DNA from: Arsenicicoccus piscis | GTDB lineage: Bacteria; Actinomycetota; Actinomycetes; Actinomycetales; Dermatophilaceae | Reading direction: 5' to 3' | Assembly (NCBI RefSeq): GCF_022568835.1 | Contig: NZ_JAKZHV010000003.1 | Span: forward strand, 496,001 to 560,000 | Length of the DNA stretch: 64,000 bases | Part shown: positions 7,859 to 23,914 of the stretch, in pieces | Layout of the letters: each line of letters opens with the position of its first letter | Numbering within the stretch: the first letter of the stretch is position 1 | The notes under the pieces: model-generated | The model's database searches: none | Told to the model about the DNA's origin: nothing | What the model saw: only the letters and a program-made list of their open reading frames with translations | Program-made: the position numbers and the translations under genes

Positions 7859-8875
7859 CTACTCGGGCAGACGCAGCCACGCGTCGACGTCGGCGAGGGC
7901 GCGGTCGCGGATGGCGGGGGGAGCGGTGGAGGCGCGCAGCGAGGACCGGGCCAGCTCGGCGAGGGCCTCGTCGTCGAGGCCCCACTCCTCGCGGGCGATG
8001 CGGTACTGCTCGACCAGGCGGCTGCCGAACAGCAGCGGGTCGTCGGCACCCAGAGCGACGGTGACGCCGTGGTCCAGCAGCCGGCGCGCGGGCACGTCGG
8101 CCGGATCCGGGTAGACCCCGAGCGCCACGTTGGACGCGGGGCACACCTCGAGGGCGACGCCGTCGCGGGCCAGCCGGTCCAGCACGCGCGGGTCCTCTGC
8201 GGCGCGCACACCGTGACCGATGCGGGTCGGGTGCAGCGAGTCCAGGGTGCGGGTCACGGCGTCGGCGCCGAGCAGCTCGCCACCGTGCGGCATCCGGCCG
8301 AGGCCCGCCCGCTCGGCGATCTTGAACGCCGGAGCGAAGTCCTCGGTGCGACCACGGTGCTCGTCGTTGGACAGCCCGAAGCCCACCACCGGTCCGGCGT
8401 GGTGCGCGGCCAGCCGCGCCAGGGTGCGAGCGTCCAGCGGGTGCCGGATCCGGCTCGCGGCGACGATCACGCCCGCGCCGATCCCCGACTCGGCGGAGGC
8501 GGCCTCGACCTCGTCCAGCACGATCTCCAGCGCCGGGGTCAACCCGCCGACGAACGGCGCGTAGGACGTGGGGTCGACCTGCAGCTCGAGCCAGCGCGAC
8601 CCCTCGGCCGCGTCGTCGAGCACGGCCTCGCGCACGATCCGCCGCATGTCCGCCTCGCTGCGCACGCACGCCCGGGCCGCGTCGTAGAGCCGCTGGAACC
8701 GGAACCAGCCCCGGGACTCCGTCGAGGTCAGCTGGGGTGGCCAGGCCCCCACGAGGGATCGGGGGAGCCGGATGCCGTGGTGATCGGCCATGTCGACCAG
8801 CGTCTCGAGGCGCATCGACCCGGTGAAGTGCAGGTGCAGGTGCGCCTTCGGCAGCTGGTCGAGGGGGCGTGCCAC
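7859..8875 (-). CDS. Adenosine deaminase family protein
   Basis: 338 residues from a GTG start. It belongs to the zinc metallo-dependent hydrolases that deaminate adenosine to inosine. The N-terminal HLHLHFTGSM gives the two zinc histidines, PHGGE holds the proton-shuttling Glu of the usual HAGE motif, RIGHG and ALEVCPASN follow, and GADDPLLFG carries the paired aspartates. Length matches bacterial Add. Small departures (HFTGS where HLDGS is usual, PHGGE for HAGE) are seen in adenosine deaminase-like relatives, so a related purine or aminated substrate is possible. The GTG directly abuts the stop codon expected for the upstream DUF5709-like gene (TAG then GTG). Confidence 0.85.
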   Translation of the reverse strand: MARPLDQLPKAHLHLHFTGSMRLETLVDMADHHGIRLPRSLVGAWPPQLTSTESRGWFRFQRLYDAARACVRSEADMRRIVREAVLDDAAEGSRWLELQVDPTSYAPFVGGLTPALEIVLDEVEAASAESGIGAGVIVAASRIRHPLDARTLARLAAHHAGPVVGFGLSNDEHRGRTEDFAPAFKIAERAGLGRMPHGGELLGADAVTRTLDSLHPTRIGHGVRAAEDPRVLDRLARDGVALEVCPASNVALGVYPDPADVPARRLLDHGVTVALGADDPLLFGSRLVEQYRIAREEWGLDDEALAELARSSLRASTAPPAIRDRALADVDAWLRLPE

Positions 8876-9486
8876 CTAGCGGTCGCCCTCGACGTCGTCG
8901 TCGTCGCCGAGCCCGTCCTCGCCGAGCCCGTCCTCGCCGAGCCCGTCCTCGCCGAGCCCGTCCTCGCCGAGCCCGTCCTCGCCGACCCGTCCTCGTCGTC
9001 GACCACGTGCACGGCCGCCTCCTCGGCGGAGGCACCGGCACCGTCGATGCCGACGTCCGCACCGACCAGGTCGGACTCGGCGTCCTCGCGGGCGCCCTCG
9101 TCGGGCGCGACCAGGCGGCCGGCGCGTCGGTCACCCACCTCGGCGTCGGCGAGGAAGTCGTCCTCGGCATCGATCGACTCGGGCTCGTCACCGCCCACTC
9201 GCAGGTCCTCGGGACGCACGTGGGCGCGCGGGTCGTGCTCGTCGCTGGCGTCGTCCGGCAGCTCCTGCTCGAGGCGCATGTCCAAGGTCTCGCCCTGCTC
9301 CTGCTCCTCGGCGGTCATCCCGTAGCTCTCCACCGCGCGAGGCCGCTCCGGCGGGGAGTAGCCCTCGTCGAGCATGTCGTCCACCCCGCGCTGGTCCAGC
9401 GTGTCCTCGGGCTGCAGCTGGTCCTCGTCGTCGGCGCTGAAGGCGCCCTGCTCGTCGCCGGGCACCTCGTCGTTGAGCTCGCTCAT
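8876..9486 (-). pseudogene. DUF5709-like acidic protein, frameshifted in a 15-bp repeat tract
   Basis: The gene starts at ATG 9486 after a GAAGGAGAGG ribosome site. The first ~165 residues look like the actinobacterial DUF5709 family: GVDDMLDEGYSPPERPRAVE, TAEEQEQGETLDMRLEQE, RAGRLVAPDEGAREDAE and AEEAAVHVVDDEDG. Function is unknown. It then enters a tract of five 15-bp units (8906-8980) preceded in gene direction by one 14-bp unit (8981-8994). As read, the frame becomes SARTG repeats and runs on into ada to 8728. Restoring one base gives an acidic tail of LGEDG repeats ending DDDDVEGDR with a TAG at 8876-8878, immediately before the ada GTG. I read that as the ancestral frame. Slippage, phase variation or a sequencing error could explain it. 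Confidence 0.7.
8906..8994 (-). repeat. 15-bp tandem repeat tract, 5 full units plus one 14-bp unit
   Basis: Plus-strand unit GCCGAGCCCGTCCTC occurs five times at 8906-8980, identically. The sixth, at 8981-8994, lacks one G (GCCGACCCGTCCTC). In the coding direction each full unit encodes Leu-Gly-Glu-Asp-Gly in the acidic frame. Gain or loss of a whole unit keeps frame; the missing base does not. Confidence 0.9.
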
Positions 9487-9744
9487 GGCGTCCTCTCCTT
9501 CACCTCGTCTGACCTGCTCGGACCTGCGTGGACCTGCTCGGTGGCTCCGCGGGGTGCCGGTGCCGCCTCGCCGGCTCCAGGGGTAGAGCCCCTGGCCGGC
9601 GCCGCGCCGCAGCGTCACCCCTGCCTCGCCCATCTTGGCACCCCACCGACGGGTTCGCGTGCCACCCGAGCGGTGGCGTATGCTGGACTCTTGGTTGGCT
9701 GACACCCGTTGCTGCGCGCTGCGCCGGACGGGCCCGGCCACCGA

Positions 9745-9817
<73 letters not shown>

Positions 9818-9866
9818 CACAGTCCCACGACCTCGCCAGGGTCGAAGCTCGACAGGAAGGCACCAC

Positions 9867-10109
9867 GTGTCGGAGGTCAATGCGACGAGTCGGCTGCGGC
9901 AGCAGCCTGACCGGCGCAACGTCTTCGCGCGCCTCGCGCTGTTCCTCAGCCAGATCATCGACGAGCTGCGCAAGGTGGTGCGGCCGACCCGTCAGGAGCT
10001 GCTGACCTACACGGCTGTGGTCCTGGTCTTCGTGATCGCGATCATGCTCTACGTCGCCGGCCTCGACTTCGGGATCAGCCGCCTCGTCTTCTGGGCCTTC
10101 GCGGACTGA
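9867..10109 (+). CDS. secE: Preprotein translocase subunit SecE
   Basis: 80 residues from GTG 9867, after an AGGAAGG ribosome site. It is the small single-span SecE type: a cytoplasmic amphipathic segment (LSQIIDELRKVVRPTRQELL), one membrane span (TAVVLVFVIAIMLYVAGLDF) and a short tail. It clamps the SecY channel, whose gene is at 41965. The frame is open upstream into the tRNA, but homologues begin near here. It is followed 78 nt later by nusG, the conserved pair. Confidence 0.93.
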   Translation: MSEVNATSRLRQQPDRRNVFARLALFLSQIIDELRKVVRPTRQELLTYTAVVLVFVIAIMLYVAGLDFGISRLVFWAFAD

Positions 10110-10187
10110 GAGCCTGAGAGCACGACCTGGCCATCGCCGGGGACAGTCGTCCGTCACCAGGAAAGATCCAAGGAAGTAGGTCTCGCT

Positions 10188-11015
10188 GTGTCCGACCAGC
10201 ACCTCACCGAGTCGTCGACCGACGACGCTGCCGATGCTGAGCTGCACGACGCCGTCGAGAGTGTCGAGATCACCGAGTCCACCGACGCCGACCCCGACGT
10301 CGACGCCATCGCGGACGTCGACGAGGCTCTGAGCGAGCCCTCCGACGACACCGACGCGGACACCGACGCCGACGCCCAGCCCGAGGTCGCGGTCGACCCG
10401 CTGGAGGAGTTCAAGACCAGCCTGCGCATCGCCGAGGGCGACTGGTACGTCGTGCACTCCTACGCGGGCTACGAGAACCGCGTGAAGGTCAACCTCGAGA
10501 CCCGCATCACGAGCCTCAACATGGAGCCCTACATCTTCCAGGTGGAGGTCCCGATGGAGGAGGTCACCGAGATCAAGAACGGCCAGCGCAAGCTGGTGCG
10601 TCGGGTCCGGATGCCCGGCTATGTCCTGGTCCGGATGGACCTCACCGACGAGTCGTGGGGCGCCGTGCGGCACACGCCCGGTGTCACCGGGTTCGTCGGC
10701 CACACCCACCAGCCGGTCCCGCTCTCGCTGGACGAGGTCGTGACGATGCTCGCCCCCAACCTCGAGAAGGCCGAGGCCCCCGCCGCCGCGGGTGGCGCCG
10801 CCGCCTCGACCGCCGCGTCCAGCGGCCGCAAGGTCGAGTCGCAGGTCGAGTTCGTGCCGGGCGAGTCGGTCACCGTCATGGAGGGCCCGTTCGAGACCCT
10901 CGACGCGACGGTCTCCGAGATCAACACCGAGACCCAGAAGCTCAAGGTTCTCGTCTCCATCTTCGGCCGGGAGACCCCGGTCGAGCTGTCGTTCAACCAG
11001 GTCGCCAAGATCTGA
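10188..11015 (+). CDS. nusG: Transcription termination/antitermination protein NusG
   Basis: 275 residues from GTG. The first ~78 residues form a strongly acidic, low-complexity extension (many Asp, Glu, Ser, Thr) absent from the compact E. coli protein but common in actinobacteria. The NGN domain begins at [19 protein letters not shown] and contains [17 protein letters not shown] short Ala/Gly-rich linker leads to the C-terminal KOW domain ([19 protein letters not shown], ending SFNQVAKI). It binds RNA polymerase, whose genes rpoB and rpoC follow at 16281-23777, and links transcription to ribosomes or Rho. It probably shares a transcript with secE and rplKA. Confidence 0.95.
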   Translation: MSDQHLTESSTDDAADAELHDAVESVEITESTDADPDVDAIADVDEALSEPSDDTDADTDADAQPEVAVDPLEEFKTSLRIAEGDWYVVHSYAGYENRVKVNLETRITSLNMEPYIFQVEVPMEEVTEIKNGQRKLVRRVRMPGYVLVRMDLTDESWGAVRHTPGVTGFVGHTHQPVPLSLDEVVTMLAPNLEKAEAPAAAGGAAASTAASSGRKVESQVEFVPGESVTVMEGPFETLDATVSEINTETQKLKVLVSIFGRETPVELSFNQVAKI

Positions 11016-11122
11016 GGACAGCACGCCGCCATCGGCGGCACCCCCTTCGCGTCGATCCGCACGCGGAGCATGCAACCGGGTCATCGCCCACGGCGTAGGC
11101 CCACGAAGGACAAGGAAGCACC

Positions 11123-11557
11123 ATGCCTCCCAAGAAGAAGGTCGCCGGCCTCATCAAGCTCCAGATCCAGGCTGGCGCCGCGACCCCGGCCCCGCCCGTC
11201 GGCCCGGCCCTCGGTCAGCACGGCGTCAACATCATGGAGTTCGTCAAGGCGTACAACGCCGCGACGGAGGCCCAGCGCGGCAACGTCATCCCGGTCGAGA
11301 TCACGGTCTACGAGGACCGCTCGTTCACCTTCATCACCAAGACGCCCCCGGCCGCCGAGCTGATCAAGAAGGCTGCCGGCGTCCCCAAGGGCTCGGGCAC
11401 CCCGCACACCGTCAAGGTCGCCAAGCTGACCGCCGACCAGGTGCGCGAGATCGCCACGCAGAAGATGGAGGACCTCAACGCCAACGACGTCGAGGCCGCC
11501 GCCAAGGTCATCGCCGGCACCGCCCGGTCGATGGGCATCACCACCGAGGGCTACTGA
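11123..11557 (+). CDS. rplK: 50S ribosomal protein uL11
   Basis: 144 residues, normal length. Begins [20 protein letters not shown]; the flexible N-terminal domain carries [19 protein letters not shown] and the C-terminal RNA-binding domain ends [15 protein letters not shown]. It binds 23S rRNA at the GTPase-associated centre, next to the uL10-bL12 stalk encoded at 14561-15619. An AAGGACAAGGAAG ribosome site precedes the ATG. It pairs with rplA, 100 nt downstream. Confidence 0.97.
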   Translation: MPPKKKVAGLIKLQIQAGAATPAPPVGPALGQHGVNIMEFVKAYNAATEAQRGNVIPVEITVYEDRSFTFITKTPPAAELIKKAAGVPKGSGTPHTVKVAKLTADQVREIATQKMEDLNANDVEAAAKVIAGTARSMGITTEGY

Positions 11558-11657
11558 TCCTCGGGACGGTCCGGGCCACTCGGCCCGGACCCGTGGGAGG
11601 GCCACGCGCTGGCCCGCCAACCACACCTTCACCAGTCACCATCATCAGGAGAAGCAC

Positions 11658-12374
11658 ATGAAGCGCAGCAAGGCCTACCGCGCCGCGGAGGAGAAGATCT
11701 CCGAGGACACGCTCTACGCGCCCCTGGAGGCCGTCCGCCTCGCGAAGGACACCGCCACCACCAAGTACGACTCGACCGTCGAGGTCGCGTTCCGTCTCGG
11801 TGTGGACCCCCGCAAGGCCGACCAGATGGTCCGCGGCACGGTCAACCTGCCCCACGGCACCGGCAAGACCGCCCGCGTCCTCGTGTTCGCCAACGGCGAG
11901 CGCGCGGAGCAGGCCAAGGCCGCCGGTGCTGACTTCGTCGGCTCCGACGACCTGCTCGAGAAGGTCCAGGGCGGCTGGCTCGACTTCGACGCAGTCGTCG
12001 CCACCCCGGACCTCATGGGCAAGGTCGGTCGTCTCGGCAAGGTGCTCGGCCCGCGTGGCCTCATGCCCAACCCGAAGACCGGCACCGTCACCATGGACGT
12101 CGCCAAGGCCGTGTCCGACATCAAGGGCGGCAAGATCGAGTTCCGCGTCGACAAGCACGCCAACCTTCACTTCATCATCGGCAAGGTCTCGTTCGACGAG
12201 AAGTCGCTGGTGGAGAACTACGGCGCCGCTCTCGACGAGATCCTGCGGCTGAAGCCGTCGGCGTCCAAGGGCCGCTACATCTCCAAGGCGACCATGACGA
12301 CGACGATGGGCCCCGGCATCCCGCTGGACCCCAACCGCACCCGCAACCTGCTGGAGGACGAGGCCACCGCCTGA
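11658..12374 (+). CDS. rplA: 50S ribosomal protein uL1
   Basis: 238 residues. Signature blocks include [37 protein letters not shown], and the RNA-binding core [20 protein letters not shown]. It forms the mobile L1 stalk that helps release E-site tRNA, and in many bacteria represses its own rplKA mRNA; no target site was identified here. A strong hairpin 25-62 nt after the stop ends the unit before the two lipoprotein genes. Confidence 0.97.
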   Translation: MKRSKAYRAAEEKISEDTLYAPLEAVRLAKDTATTKYDSTVEVAFRLGVDPRKADQMVRGTVNLPHGTGKTARVLVFANGERAEQAKAAGADFVGSDDLLEKVQGGWLDFDAVVATPDLMGKVGRLGKVLGPRGLMPNPKTGTVTMDVAKAVSDIKGGKIEFRVDKHANLHFIIGKVSFDEKSLVENYGAALDEILRLKPSASKGRYISKATMTTTMGPGIPLDPNRTRNLLEDEATA

Positions 12375-12398
12375 CCTCGCCCCCTTCGGGACGCCTTC

Positions 12399-12436
12399 GG
12401 ACGGGCTCGCTGCGCACCTGCGCGGCGGGCCCGTCC
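12399..12436 (+). terminator. Hairpin terminator after rplA
   Basis: GGACGGGC (12399-12406) pairs with GCCCGTCC (12429-12436), with an inner GCGC/GCGC pairing around ACCT. It ends the secE-nusG-rplKA unit and precedes the lipoprotein genes. Confidence 0.6.
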
Positions 12437-12444
12437 TGCTGCTC

Positions 12445-12485
12445 CGGTAGACCCCTGGGCCGGCTGTTGCGGTAGACCCCTGGGC
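12445..12485 (+). repeat. Two 16-bp direct repeats upstream of the lipoprotein gene
   Basis: CGGTAGACCCCTGGGC occurs exactly at 12445-12460 and 12470-12485, 25 bp apart, about 90-130 bp before the first lipoprotein start. Spacing and position fit a promoter or regulator-binding region. A TAGGCT hexamer lies just downstream near 12503. Confidence 0.55.
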
Positions 12486-12576
12486 AGCAGGTCGCGACAG
12501 TGCCTAGGCTGAGGGGGCGCGCCAGGGGAGCGTGCACCACACGATCGGCGGCGCTGCCGCCGAGGGGGAGACGACC

Positions 12577-13419
12577 ATGACCGCTGTCCGAACGACCCGA
12601 ACGACCCGCGCGCCCTTCGGCCCCGCCACCCGAGCCCTGGGGCTCACCGGTGCGGCCACCGTGCTGGCGCTGGGCCTGAGCGCCTGCGGCGGCTCGACCC
12701 AGCCGAGCGGAGGCGGCACGAGCGCCACCACCTCCTCGACCCCGGCAGCGACGACAGACGCAGCAGCCACCACCGCCGCGGTGGGGTCCACGGTGGACGG
12801 CGGGACGCTGGCCCGGGAGATCCAGGCCGCCGCGACCGCGAAGAACACCGTGGCCGGCAAGGTCACCCTCATGGGGATGACCTCCACCTCCGTGGCCGAC
12901 TACGCCAAGAAGGCGTCCAAGGGCTCGATGACGATGGCCGGCAAGACCCTCGAGTACGTCGTGATCGGCGACCAGTACTACATCAAGGACTTCCCCTCGT
13001 TGCCCGCCGGCTGGGTGAAGGTGGACAAGAATTCGACCAACCCGGCCGCGAAGTCGCTCGCCACCCAGCTCGGGGCGGCGTCCCACGCGGACCTGACCGC
13101 GCTGACCAGGGTGCTCAGCGGCCAGCAGGCCACGGTGAAGGGCCAGGAGAAGGTCGGCCCCACCGACACCACGCACTACGCGATGACCATCTCGCCCGCG
13201 GACTACGCGAAGGGCCTCGGCGGGTCCCAGGCGGAGGCGATCAAGGCGACCCTCAAGGACCCGGTGGCTGTGGACTACTGGCTGAGCGCCGACCACCTGC
13301 CGCAGAAGATGACGACCGGCGTCAAGGTCAATGGTCAGCAGCAGGTGACGACGATGACGTTCTCCGACTGGGGCAAGCCGGTGACCATCGAGGCGCCTGC
13401 GGGGGCCAAGAGCGTCTGA
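12577..13419 (+). CDS. Secreted lipoprotein, LppX/LprG-like in general organisation
   Basis: 280 residues from ATG 12577, after GAGGGGGAG. An N-terminal basic region with several Arg-Thr repeats, a hydrophobic stretch and the lipobox LSAC give a diacylglyceryl-anchored protein. A Ser/Thr/Ala-rich linker follows to about residue 75. The globular part includes MTMAGKTLEYVVIGDQYYIK and ends with a beta segment MTFSDWGKPVTIEAPAG. This resembles the LolA/LprG-type lipid-carrier fold of actinobacterial lipoproteins, but assignment is by pattern only and function is unknown. The next gene encodes a diverged paralogue with the same ending (YSGWGKPVDVQAPD). The pair lies between rplKA and rplJL. Confidence 0.75.
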   Translation: MTAVRTTRTTRAPFGPATRALGLTGAATVLALGLSACGGSTQPSGGGTSATTSSTPAATTDAAATTAAVGSTVDGGTLAREIQAAATAKNTVAGKVTLMGMTSTSVADYAKKASKGSMTMAGKTLEYVVIGDQYYIKDFPSLPAGWVKVDKNSTNPAAKSLATQLGAASHADLTALTRVLSGQQATVKGQEKVGPTDTTHYAMTISPADYAKGLGGSQAEAIKATLKDPVAVDYWLSADHLPQKMTTGVKVNGQQQVTTMTFSDWGKPVTIEAPAGAKSV

Positions 13420-13472
13420 GCGCGTGCCGGTGCCCGGGGAGCAGCTGGGCGCCGCCTATCGTGGGTGACGCC

Positions 13473-14297
13473 ATGCCGTCCTCCCGCCGCCTGCTCGCCC
13501 TCGCCACCCTCGTGACCCTCCCGCTCGCCGGGTGCGTCGCGGGGTCGGCCACGGTCACCTCCAACATGACGCCCGCCACCCAGGGGGAGGCCGCGTCGTC
13601 GGCTGCCGCCAGCGTGACCAAGGCGCCGGCGACCCTCGCCGGTCGGGCGGGTGCGTCGGCCTCGCCGTCCCTGTCGGGGGAGGGGGTGCCCGGCGCCGAG
13701 CTCGCGACGGCGCTCACCGCGGCGATCAACGACCGGTCGAGCGTCCGCCTCGACCTGGCCGGCGCCGCCGGGACGGGCACGATGCTGGTCGACACCAAGG
13801 CCCAGGCCGCCAAGCTGACGCTCAAGATCCCCTCGGGGCGCACCTACGTGCTGGTCCGCAAGGACAGCGCCACCTGGATCAAGGGAGTGAGCAAGGACCC
13901 GGCGAAGCCGTGGACCGCGCTCGCGGCCGACGGCTCCGACCCGGTCAGCAAGCAGCTCGGCGGCAGCGCCGTCTTCCCCCAGCTGAACCTCACGAAGTTC
14001 ACCGGTCTGTTCGCCGGCCTGCTCGGCGACAAGACCCGGAGCGGCGACGGCTCGCAGGTCCGCTTCGAGGTGCCCGCAGCGACGTACTTCCAGGTCATGG
14101 GCGGTCCCTCAGAGCTCCGCTCGGCCGTCACCAAGCCGATCGACGTCGTCCTCAAGACCGACGCCGACGGGTTGCCCACCTCGTTGGTCTCCACCATGGT
14201 CGTGAAGGCCTCCCCGGTCGTCGACACCACGACCTACTCCGGCTGGGGCAAGCCGGTGGACGTCCAGGCCCCCGACGCAGCGCTCGTCGCGCCGTAG
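13473..14297 (+). CDS. Secreted lipoprotein, paralogue of the preceding gene
   Basis: 274 residues from ATG 13473; an in-frame GTG at 13461 is an alternative start. MPSSRRLLALATLVTLPLAGC is a lipoprotein signal with lipobox LAGC. A Ser/Ala/Pro linker reaches about residue 75. The globular region contains LDLAGAAGTGTMLVDTKAQA and RTYVLVRKDSATWIKGV, and ends with YSGWGKPVDVQAPD, matching its neighbour. The two arose by duplication and likely bind similar hydrophobic or envelope ligands (inference). It lies 53 nt after the first gene and is probably co-transcribed. Confidence 0.72.
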   Translation: MPSSRRLLALATLVTLPLAGCVAGSATVTSNMTPATQGEAASSAAASVTKAPATLAGRAGASASPSLSGEGVPGAELATALTAAINDRSSVRLDLAGAAGTGTMLVDTKAQAAKLTLKIPSGRTYVLVRKDSATWIKGVSKDPAKPWTALAADGSDPVSKQLGGSAVFPQLNLTKFTGLFAGLLGDKTRSGDGSQVRFEVPAATYFQVMGGPSELRSAVTKPIDVVLKTDADGLPTSLVSTMVVKASPVVDTTTYSGWGKPVDVQAPDAALVAP

Positions 14298-14325
14298 CGC
14301 CCCGTCGAGCCGTAGCGCCCGCGAT

Positions 14326-14355
14326 TTGGTCGCGTGCACCTGCGGGCCCTACCCT
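14326..14355 (+). promoter_or_regulatory. Promoter of rplJL
   Basis: TTGGTC (14326-14331) and TACCCT (14350-14355) with an 18-bp spacer, about 205 nt before the rplJ start. A similar TACCCT element precedes secY (41898-41903). Confidence 0.6.
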
Positions 14356-14560
14356 TGAGGGGACCAATGACCGCCGGTCTGTCGCCCATCTCGTGTGGGA
14401 CGACACGAAGGCCCCGCCACAGGTGGGCGTCCAGCGCAGGTGACACGCCTCTTTCTCGTAGCCCTCGGGCTGCGCCTTCGAGCCCCGTGCGCCCTGCGCC
14501 GGGGCTCTCCTCGTGCCTGGAGCCGCTCGGGCCGGCATCAACGCCACGGAAGGAGGCCAC
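14356..14560 (+). promoter_or_regulatory. rplJ: Long rplJ leader (candidate L10 leader RNA)
   Basis: About 205 nt of untranslated leader precede rplJ, as expected for the autoregulatory uL10(bL12)-binding leader found in many bacteria. Paired segments include GTCGCCCATCTCGTGTGGGACGAC around 14381-14404, described here only as local pairing, and a strong hairpin at 14480-14507. I could not fold it in full; identity as the L10 leader family is by position and structure. Confidence 0.5.
14480..14507 (+). terminator. Attenuator-like hairpin in rplJ leader
   Basis: GAGCCCCG (14480-14487) pairs with CGGGGCTC (14500-14507), loop TGCGCCCTGCGC. It lies 53 nt before the rplJ start and could end or slow transcription when uL10 is in excess. 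Confidence 0.5.
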
Positions 14561-15166
14561 ATGGCAACGCCTGCCAAGCAGGAGGCCATCGCCGAGATCG
14601 CGGACAAGTTCCGGACCTCCAGCGCGGCCGTGCTGACGGAGTACCGCGGACTGAGCGTGAAGCAGCTCACCGAGCTGCGCACCAAGATCCGTGAGCACGC
14701 CACCTACGCCGTGGTGAAGAACACGCTGACCGAGATCGCCGCCAAGGAGGCCGGAGTCTCGGCCTTCGACGGCCAGCTCTCCGGCCCGACCGCAATCGCC
14801 TTCGTCACCGGTGACCCGGTGGAGACGGCCAAGGGTCTGCGTGACTTCGCCAAGGCCAACCCGGCCTTCGTGATCAAGGCCGGTGTGCTCGACGGGAAGC
14901 CGTTGACCGCCGAGGAGATCACCAAGCTCGCGGACCTCGAGTCGCGCGAGGTGCTCCTGGCCAAGCTGGCCGGCGCCATGAACGCGTCGCTCAGCAAGGC
15001 TGTCTACCTCTTCGCCGCTCCCTTGTCGCAGGCCGCTCGCACCGTCGACGCGCTGCGTGCCAAGGTCGAGGCGGAGGGCCCCGCGTCGGCTCCGGCCGAC
15101 GCCCCTGCCGAGGCCGCTCCGGCCGAGGCGTCCGAAGATGTCGCCACGGGTGGCGACGAGGCCTGA
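14561..15166 (+). CDS. rplJ: 50S ribosomal protein uL10
   Basis: 201 residues from ATG 14561 after an excellent GGAAGGAGG. Begins [35 protein letters not shown] and [13 protein letters not shown] are the rRNA-binding part, and the C-terminal helix that docks bL12 dimers is followed by an Ala/Glu/Pro-rich tail. It forms the base of the ribosomal stalk and would repress its own leader. bL12 follows 63 nt downstream. Confidence 0.96.
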   Translation: MATPAKQEAIAEIADKFRTSSAAVLTEYRGLSVKQLTELRTKIREHATYAVVKNTLTEIAAKEAGVSAFDGQLSGPTAIAFVTGDPVETAKGLRDFAKANPAFVIKAGVLDGKPLTAEEITKLADLESREVLLAKLAGAMNASLSKAVYLFAAPLSQAARTVDALRAKVEAEGPASAPADAPAEAAPAEASEDVATGGDEA

Positions 15167-15229
15167 GCGCGCAGCGCTCGGCCATCCATCAAATCGCCAC
15201 TCACGGCACTGATCAGGAAGGAAGCCACC

Positions 15230-15619
15230 ATGGCTAAGCTCAGCACCGACGAGCTCCTTGACGCCTTCAAGGAAATGACCCTCATCGAGCTCTCCGAGTT
15301 CGTCTCGCAGTTCGAGGAGACCTTCGGCGTGACCGCCGCTGCTCCGGTTGCCGTTGCGGCCGCCGGCGGCGCCGGTGGCGCTGCCCCCGCCGAGGCCGAG
15401 GAGGAGAAGGACGAGTTCGACGTCATCCTCACCGCGGCGGGCGACAAGAAGATCCAGGTCATCAAGGAGGTCCGCGCCCTCACGTCGCTCGGCCTCAAGG
15501 AGGCCAAGGACCTCGTCGACGGCGCCCCCAAGCCCGTTCTCGAGGGTGTCAACAAGGAGGCCGCGGAGAAGGCCAAGGCTGCCCTCGAGGGCGCCGGCGC
15601 TTCCGTCGACCTCAAGTGA
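15230..15619 (+). CDS. rplL: 50S ribosomal protein bL12 (L7/L12)
   Basis: 129 residues. N-terminal dimerisation domain [20 protein letters not shown], an Ala/Gly-rich hinge at about 38-60, and the C-terminal factor-binding domain with [20 protein letters not shown] and [12 protein letters not shown]. Multiple dimers sit on uL10 and recruit EF-G and EF-Tu (genes at 26354 and 28590). A strong terminator hairpin follows. Confidence 0.97.
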   Translation: MAKLSTDELLDAFKEMTLIELSEFVSQFEETFGVTAAAPVAVAAAGGAGGAAPAEAEEEKDEFDVILTAAGDKKIQVIKEVRALTSLGLKEAKDLVDGAPKPVLEGVNKEAAEKAKAALEGAGASVDLK

Positions 15620-15663
15620 TCTCGGGCCGGCTCGCGGCCGGTCACTGATCTCGCAGCTCCGCA

Positions 15664-15693
15664 AGCGGGCCGCACCCTCGGGTGCGGCCCGCT
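15664..15693 (+). terminator. Terminator after rplL
   Basis: A perfect 13-bp stem (AGCGGGCCGCACC / GGTGCGGCCCGCT) with a CTCG loop, 45 nt after the rplL stop. It separates rplJL from rpoBC. Confidence 0.85.
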
Positions 15694-16110
15694 TCGGCGT
15701 GCTGCGACCGTGCTGAGATCGGTTGCCCCGCCGTGACGGGAACGCTGCGCGACGGCCAACTCGATGTGGACGGGCACACCGCTATGCCGTCACCGGTCCT
15801 GGGACGAGTCGTCGACATCACGTACTTCATCGAGCGACCGTCCCGCTCGGGAGCGGCCCACTTCCGTTCGTAGCGCCTGGGTCGCCTCGGCGTGTCGCTG
15901 ACACCGGGCGGCACGGGACGCTAGGGTTTCTCGGGTCGAGCGGCTGGGGCCCCGCAGCGCGCACTCTCGGGGCGCGGTGAGCACCGTGAGCACCCGGAAC
16001 GCCGCAGGTCCAGGGCATCTCGCCTGTTCCTCTTGACGGGCCACCGGCCCGGCCCCATAGTGATTGCGTGCCGTAGCGCGAGGTCGAGGAGTCTCCCTCG
16101 CGGGTGCGGA
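15694..16110. other. Intergenic region upstream of the rpoB promoter, no supported gene
   Basis: About 417 nt between the rplL terminator and the rpoB promoter. Short frames exist, such as a 63-codon frame ending at 15873, but none has a good ribosome site, a known motif or a neighbour to support it. I see no RNA gene. Further regulatory sites for rpoBC may lie here. Confidence 0.5.
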
Positions 16111-16141
16111 TTGGACGCGCGTGTCTCGTTTCGGGTATGCT
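16111..16141 (+). promoter_or_regulatory. Promoter of rpoBC
   Basis: TTGGAC at 16111-16116 and TATGCT at 16136-16141 (19 bp apart, or 18 using TGGACG). The GTATGCTGG context is shared with the rpmG and tRNA-Trp promoters. The leader to the rpoB start is about 135 nt. Confidence 0.6.
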
Positions 16142-16280
16142 GGCGCTTTGCGCTGCTCCATGCCCCCTGCCCCCTCAAGCCTCCGGTCGTGCTCCCACGG
16201 GTGTCTGACCGACCTCGAGAAGGTTCGCGGGATCGAAGCTGACGCTGACTCATAGCTCCAGGCCCGTGGAAGGACCATCC

Positions 16281-19766
<3,486 letters not shown>

Positions 19767-19886
19767 GCAGACGTCCGGACCCGTCGGCTCACCCCGGCCG
19801 GGTCCGGACGCCCAGCCCGTCCGGGCCGCCGCGGCGGCCCCACCTACAAGATCTAAGTCACTACCCACGAAAGTAGGAAGCACGTA

Positions 19887-23777
<3,891 letters not shown>

Positions 23778-23818
23778 CAGGTCATCGAGCCCGACCGGGC
23801 GTAGTACCAAAGCACCAT

Positions 23819-23856
23819 CACGGGGCCGTTCCCAGCATCATGGGAGCGGCCCCGTG
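23819..23856 (+). terminator. Terminator after rpoC
   Basis: CACGGGGCCG pairs with CGGCCCCGTG and extends through TTCCCA/TGGGAG to a 16-bp stem with one wobble and a GCATCA loop. It is followed by TGCTTGTG. Confidence 0.85.
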
Positions 23857-23914
23857 CTTGTGCCGGCACAACCCCTGACAAGAGCTTTCGCGACGAGCAG
23901 GAGATGAGGACGAG

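Noticed and set aside
8906-8994. CRISPR-like array from the regular 15-bp units
   Set aside because: There are no spacers; units are directly tandem and encode a pentapeptide repeat in the proper frame.
12445-12485. Possible CRISPR or attachment site from the 16-bp direct repeats
   Set aside because: Only two copies, a 9-bp spacer, and no cas gene or integrase nearby. A regulatory repeat is more likely.
15682-15873. A 63-codon frame upstream of rpoB
   Set aside because: No ribosome site, motif or conservation can be shown; it overlaps the rplL terminator. Left as intergenic.
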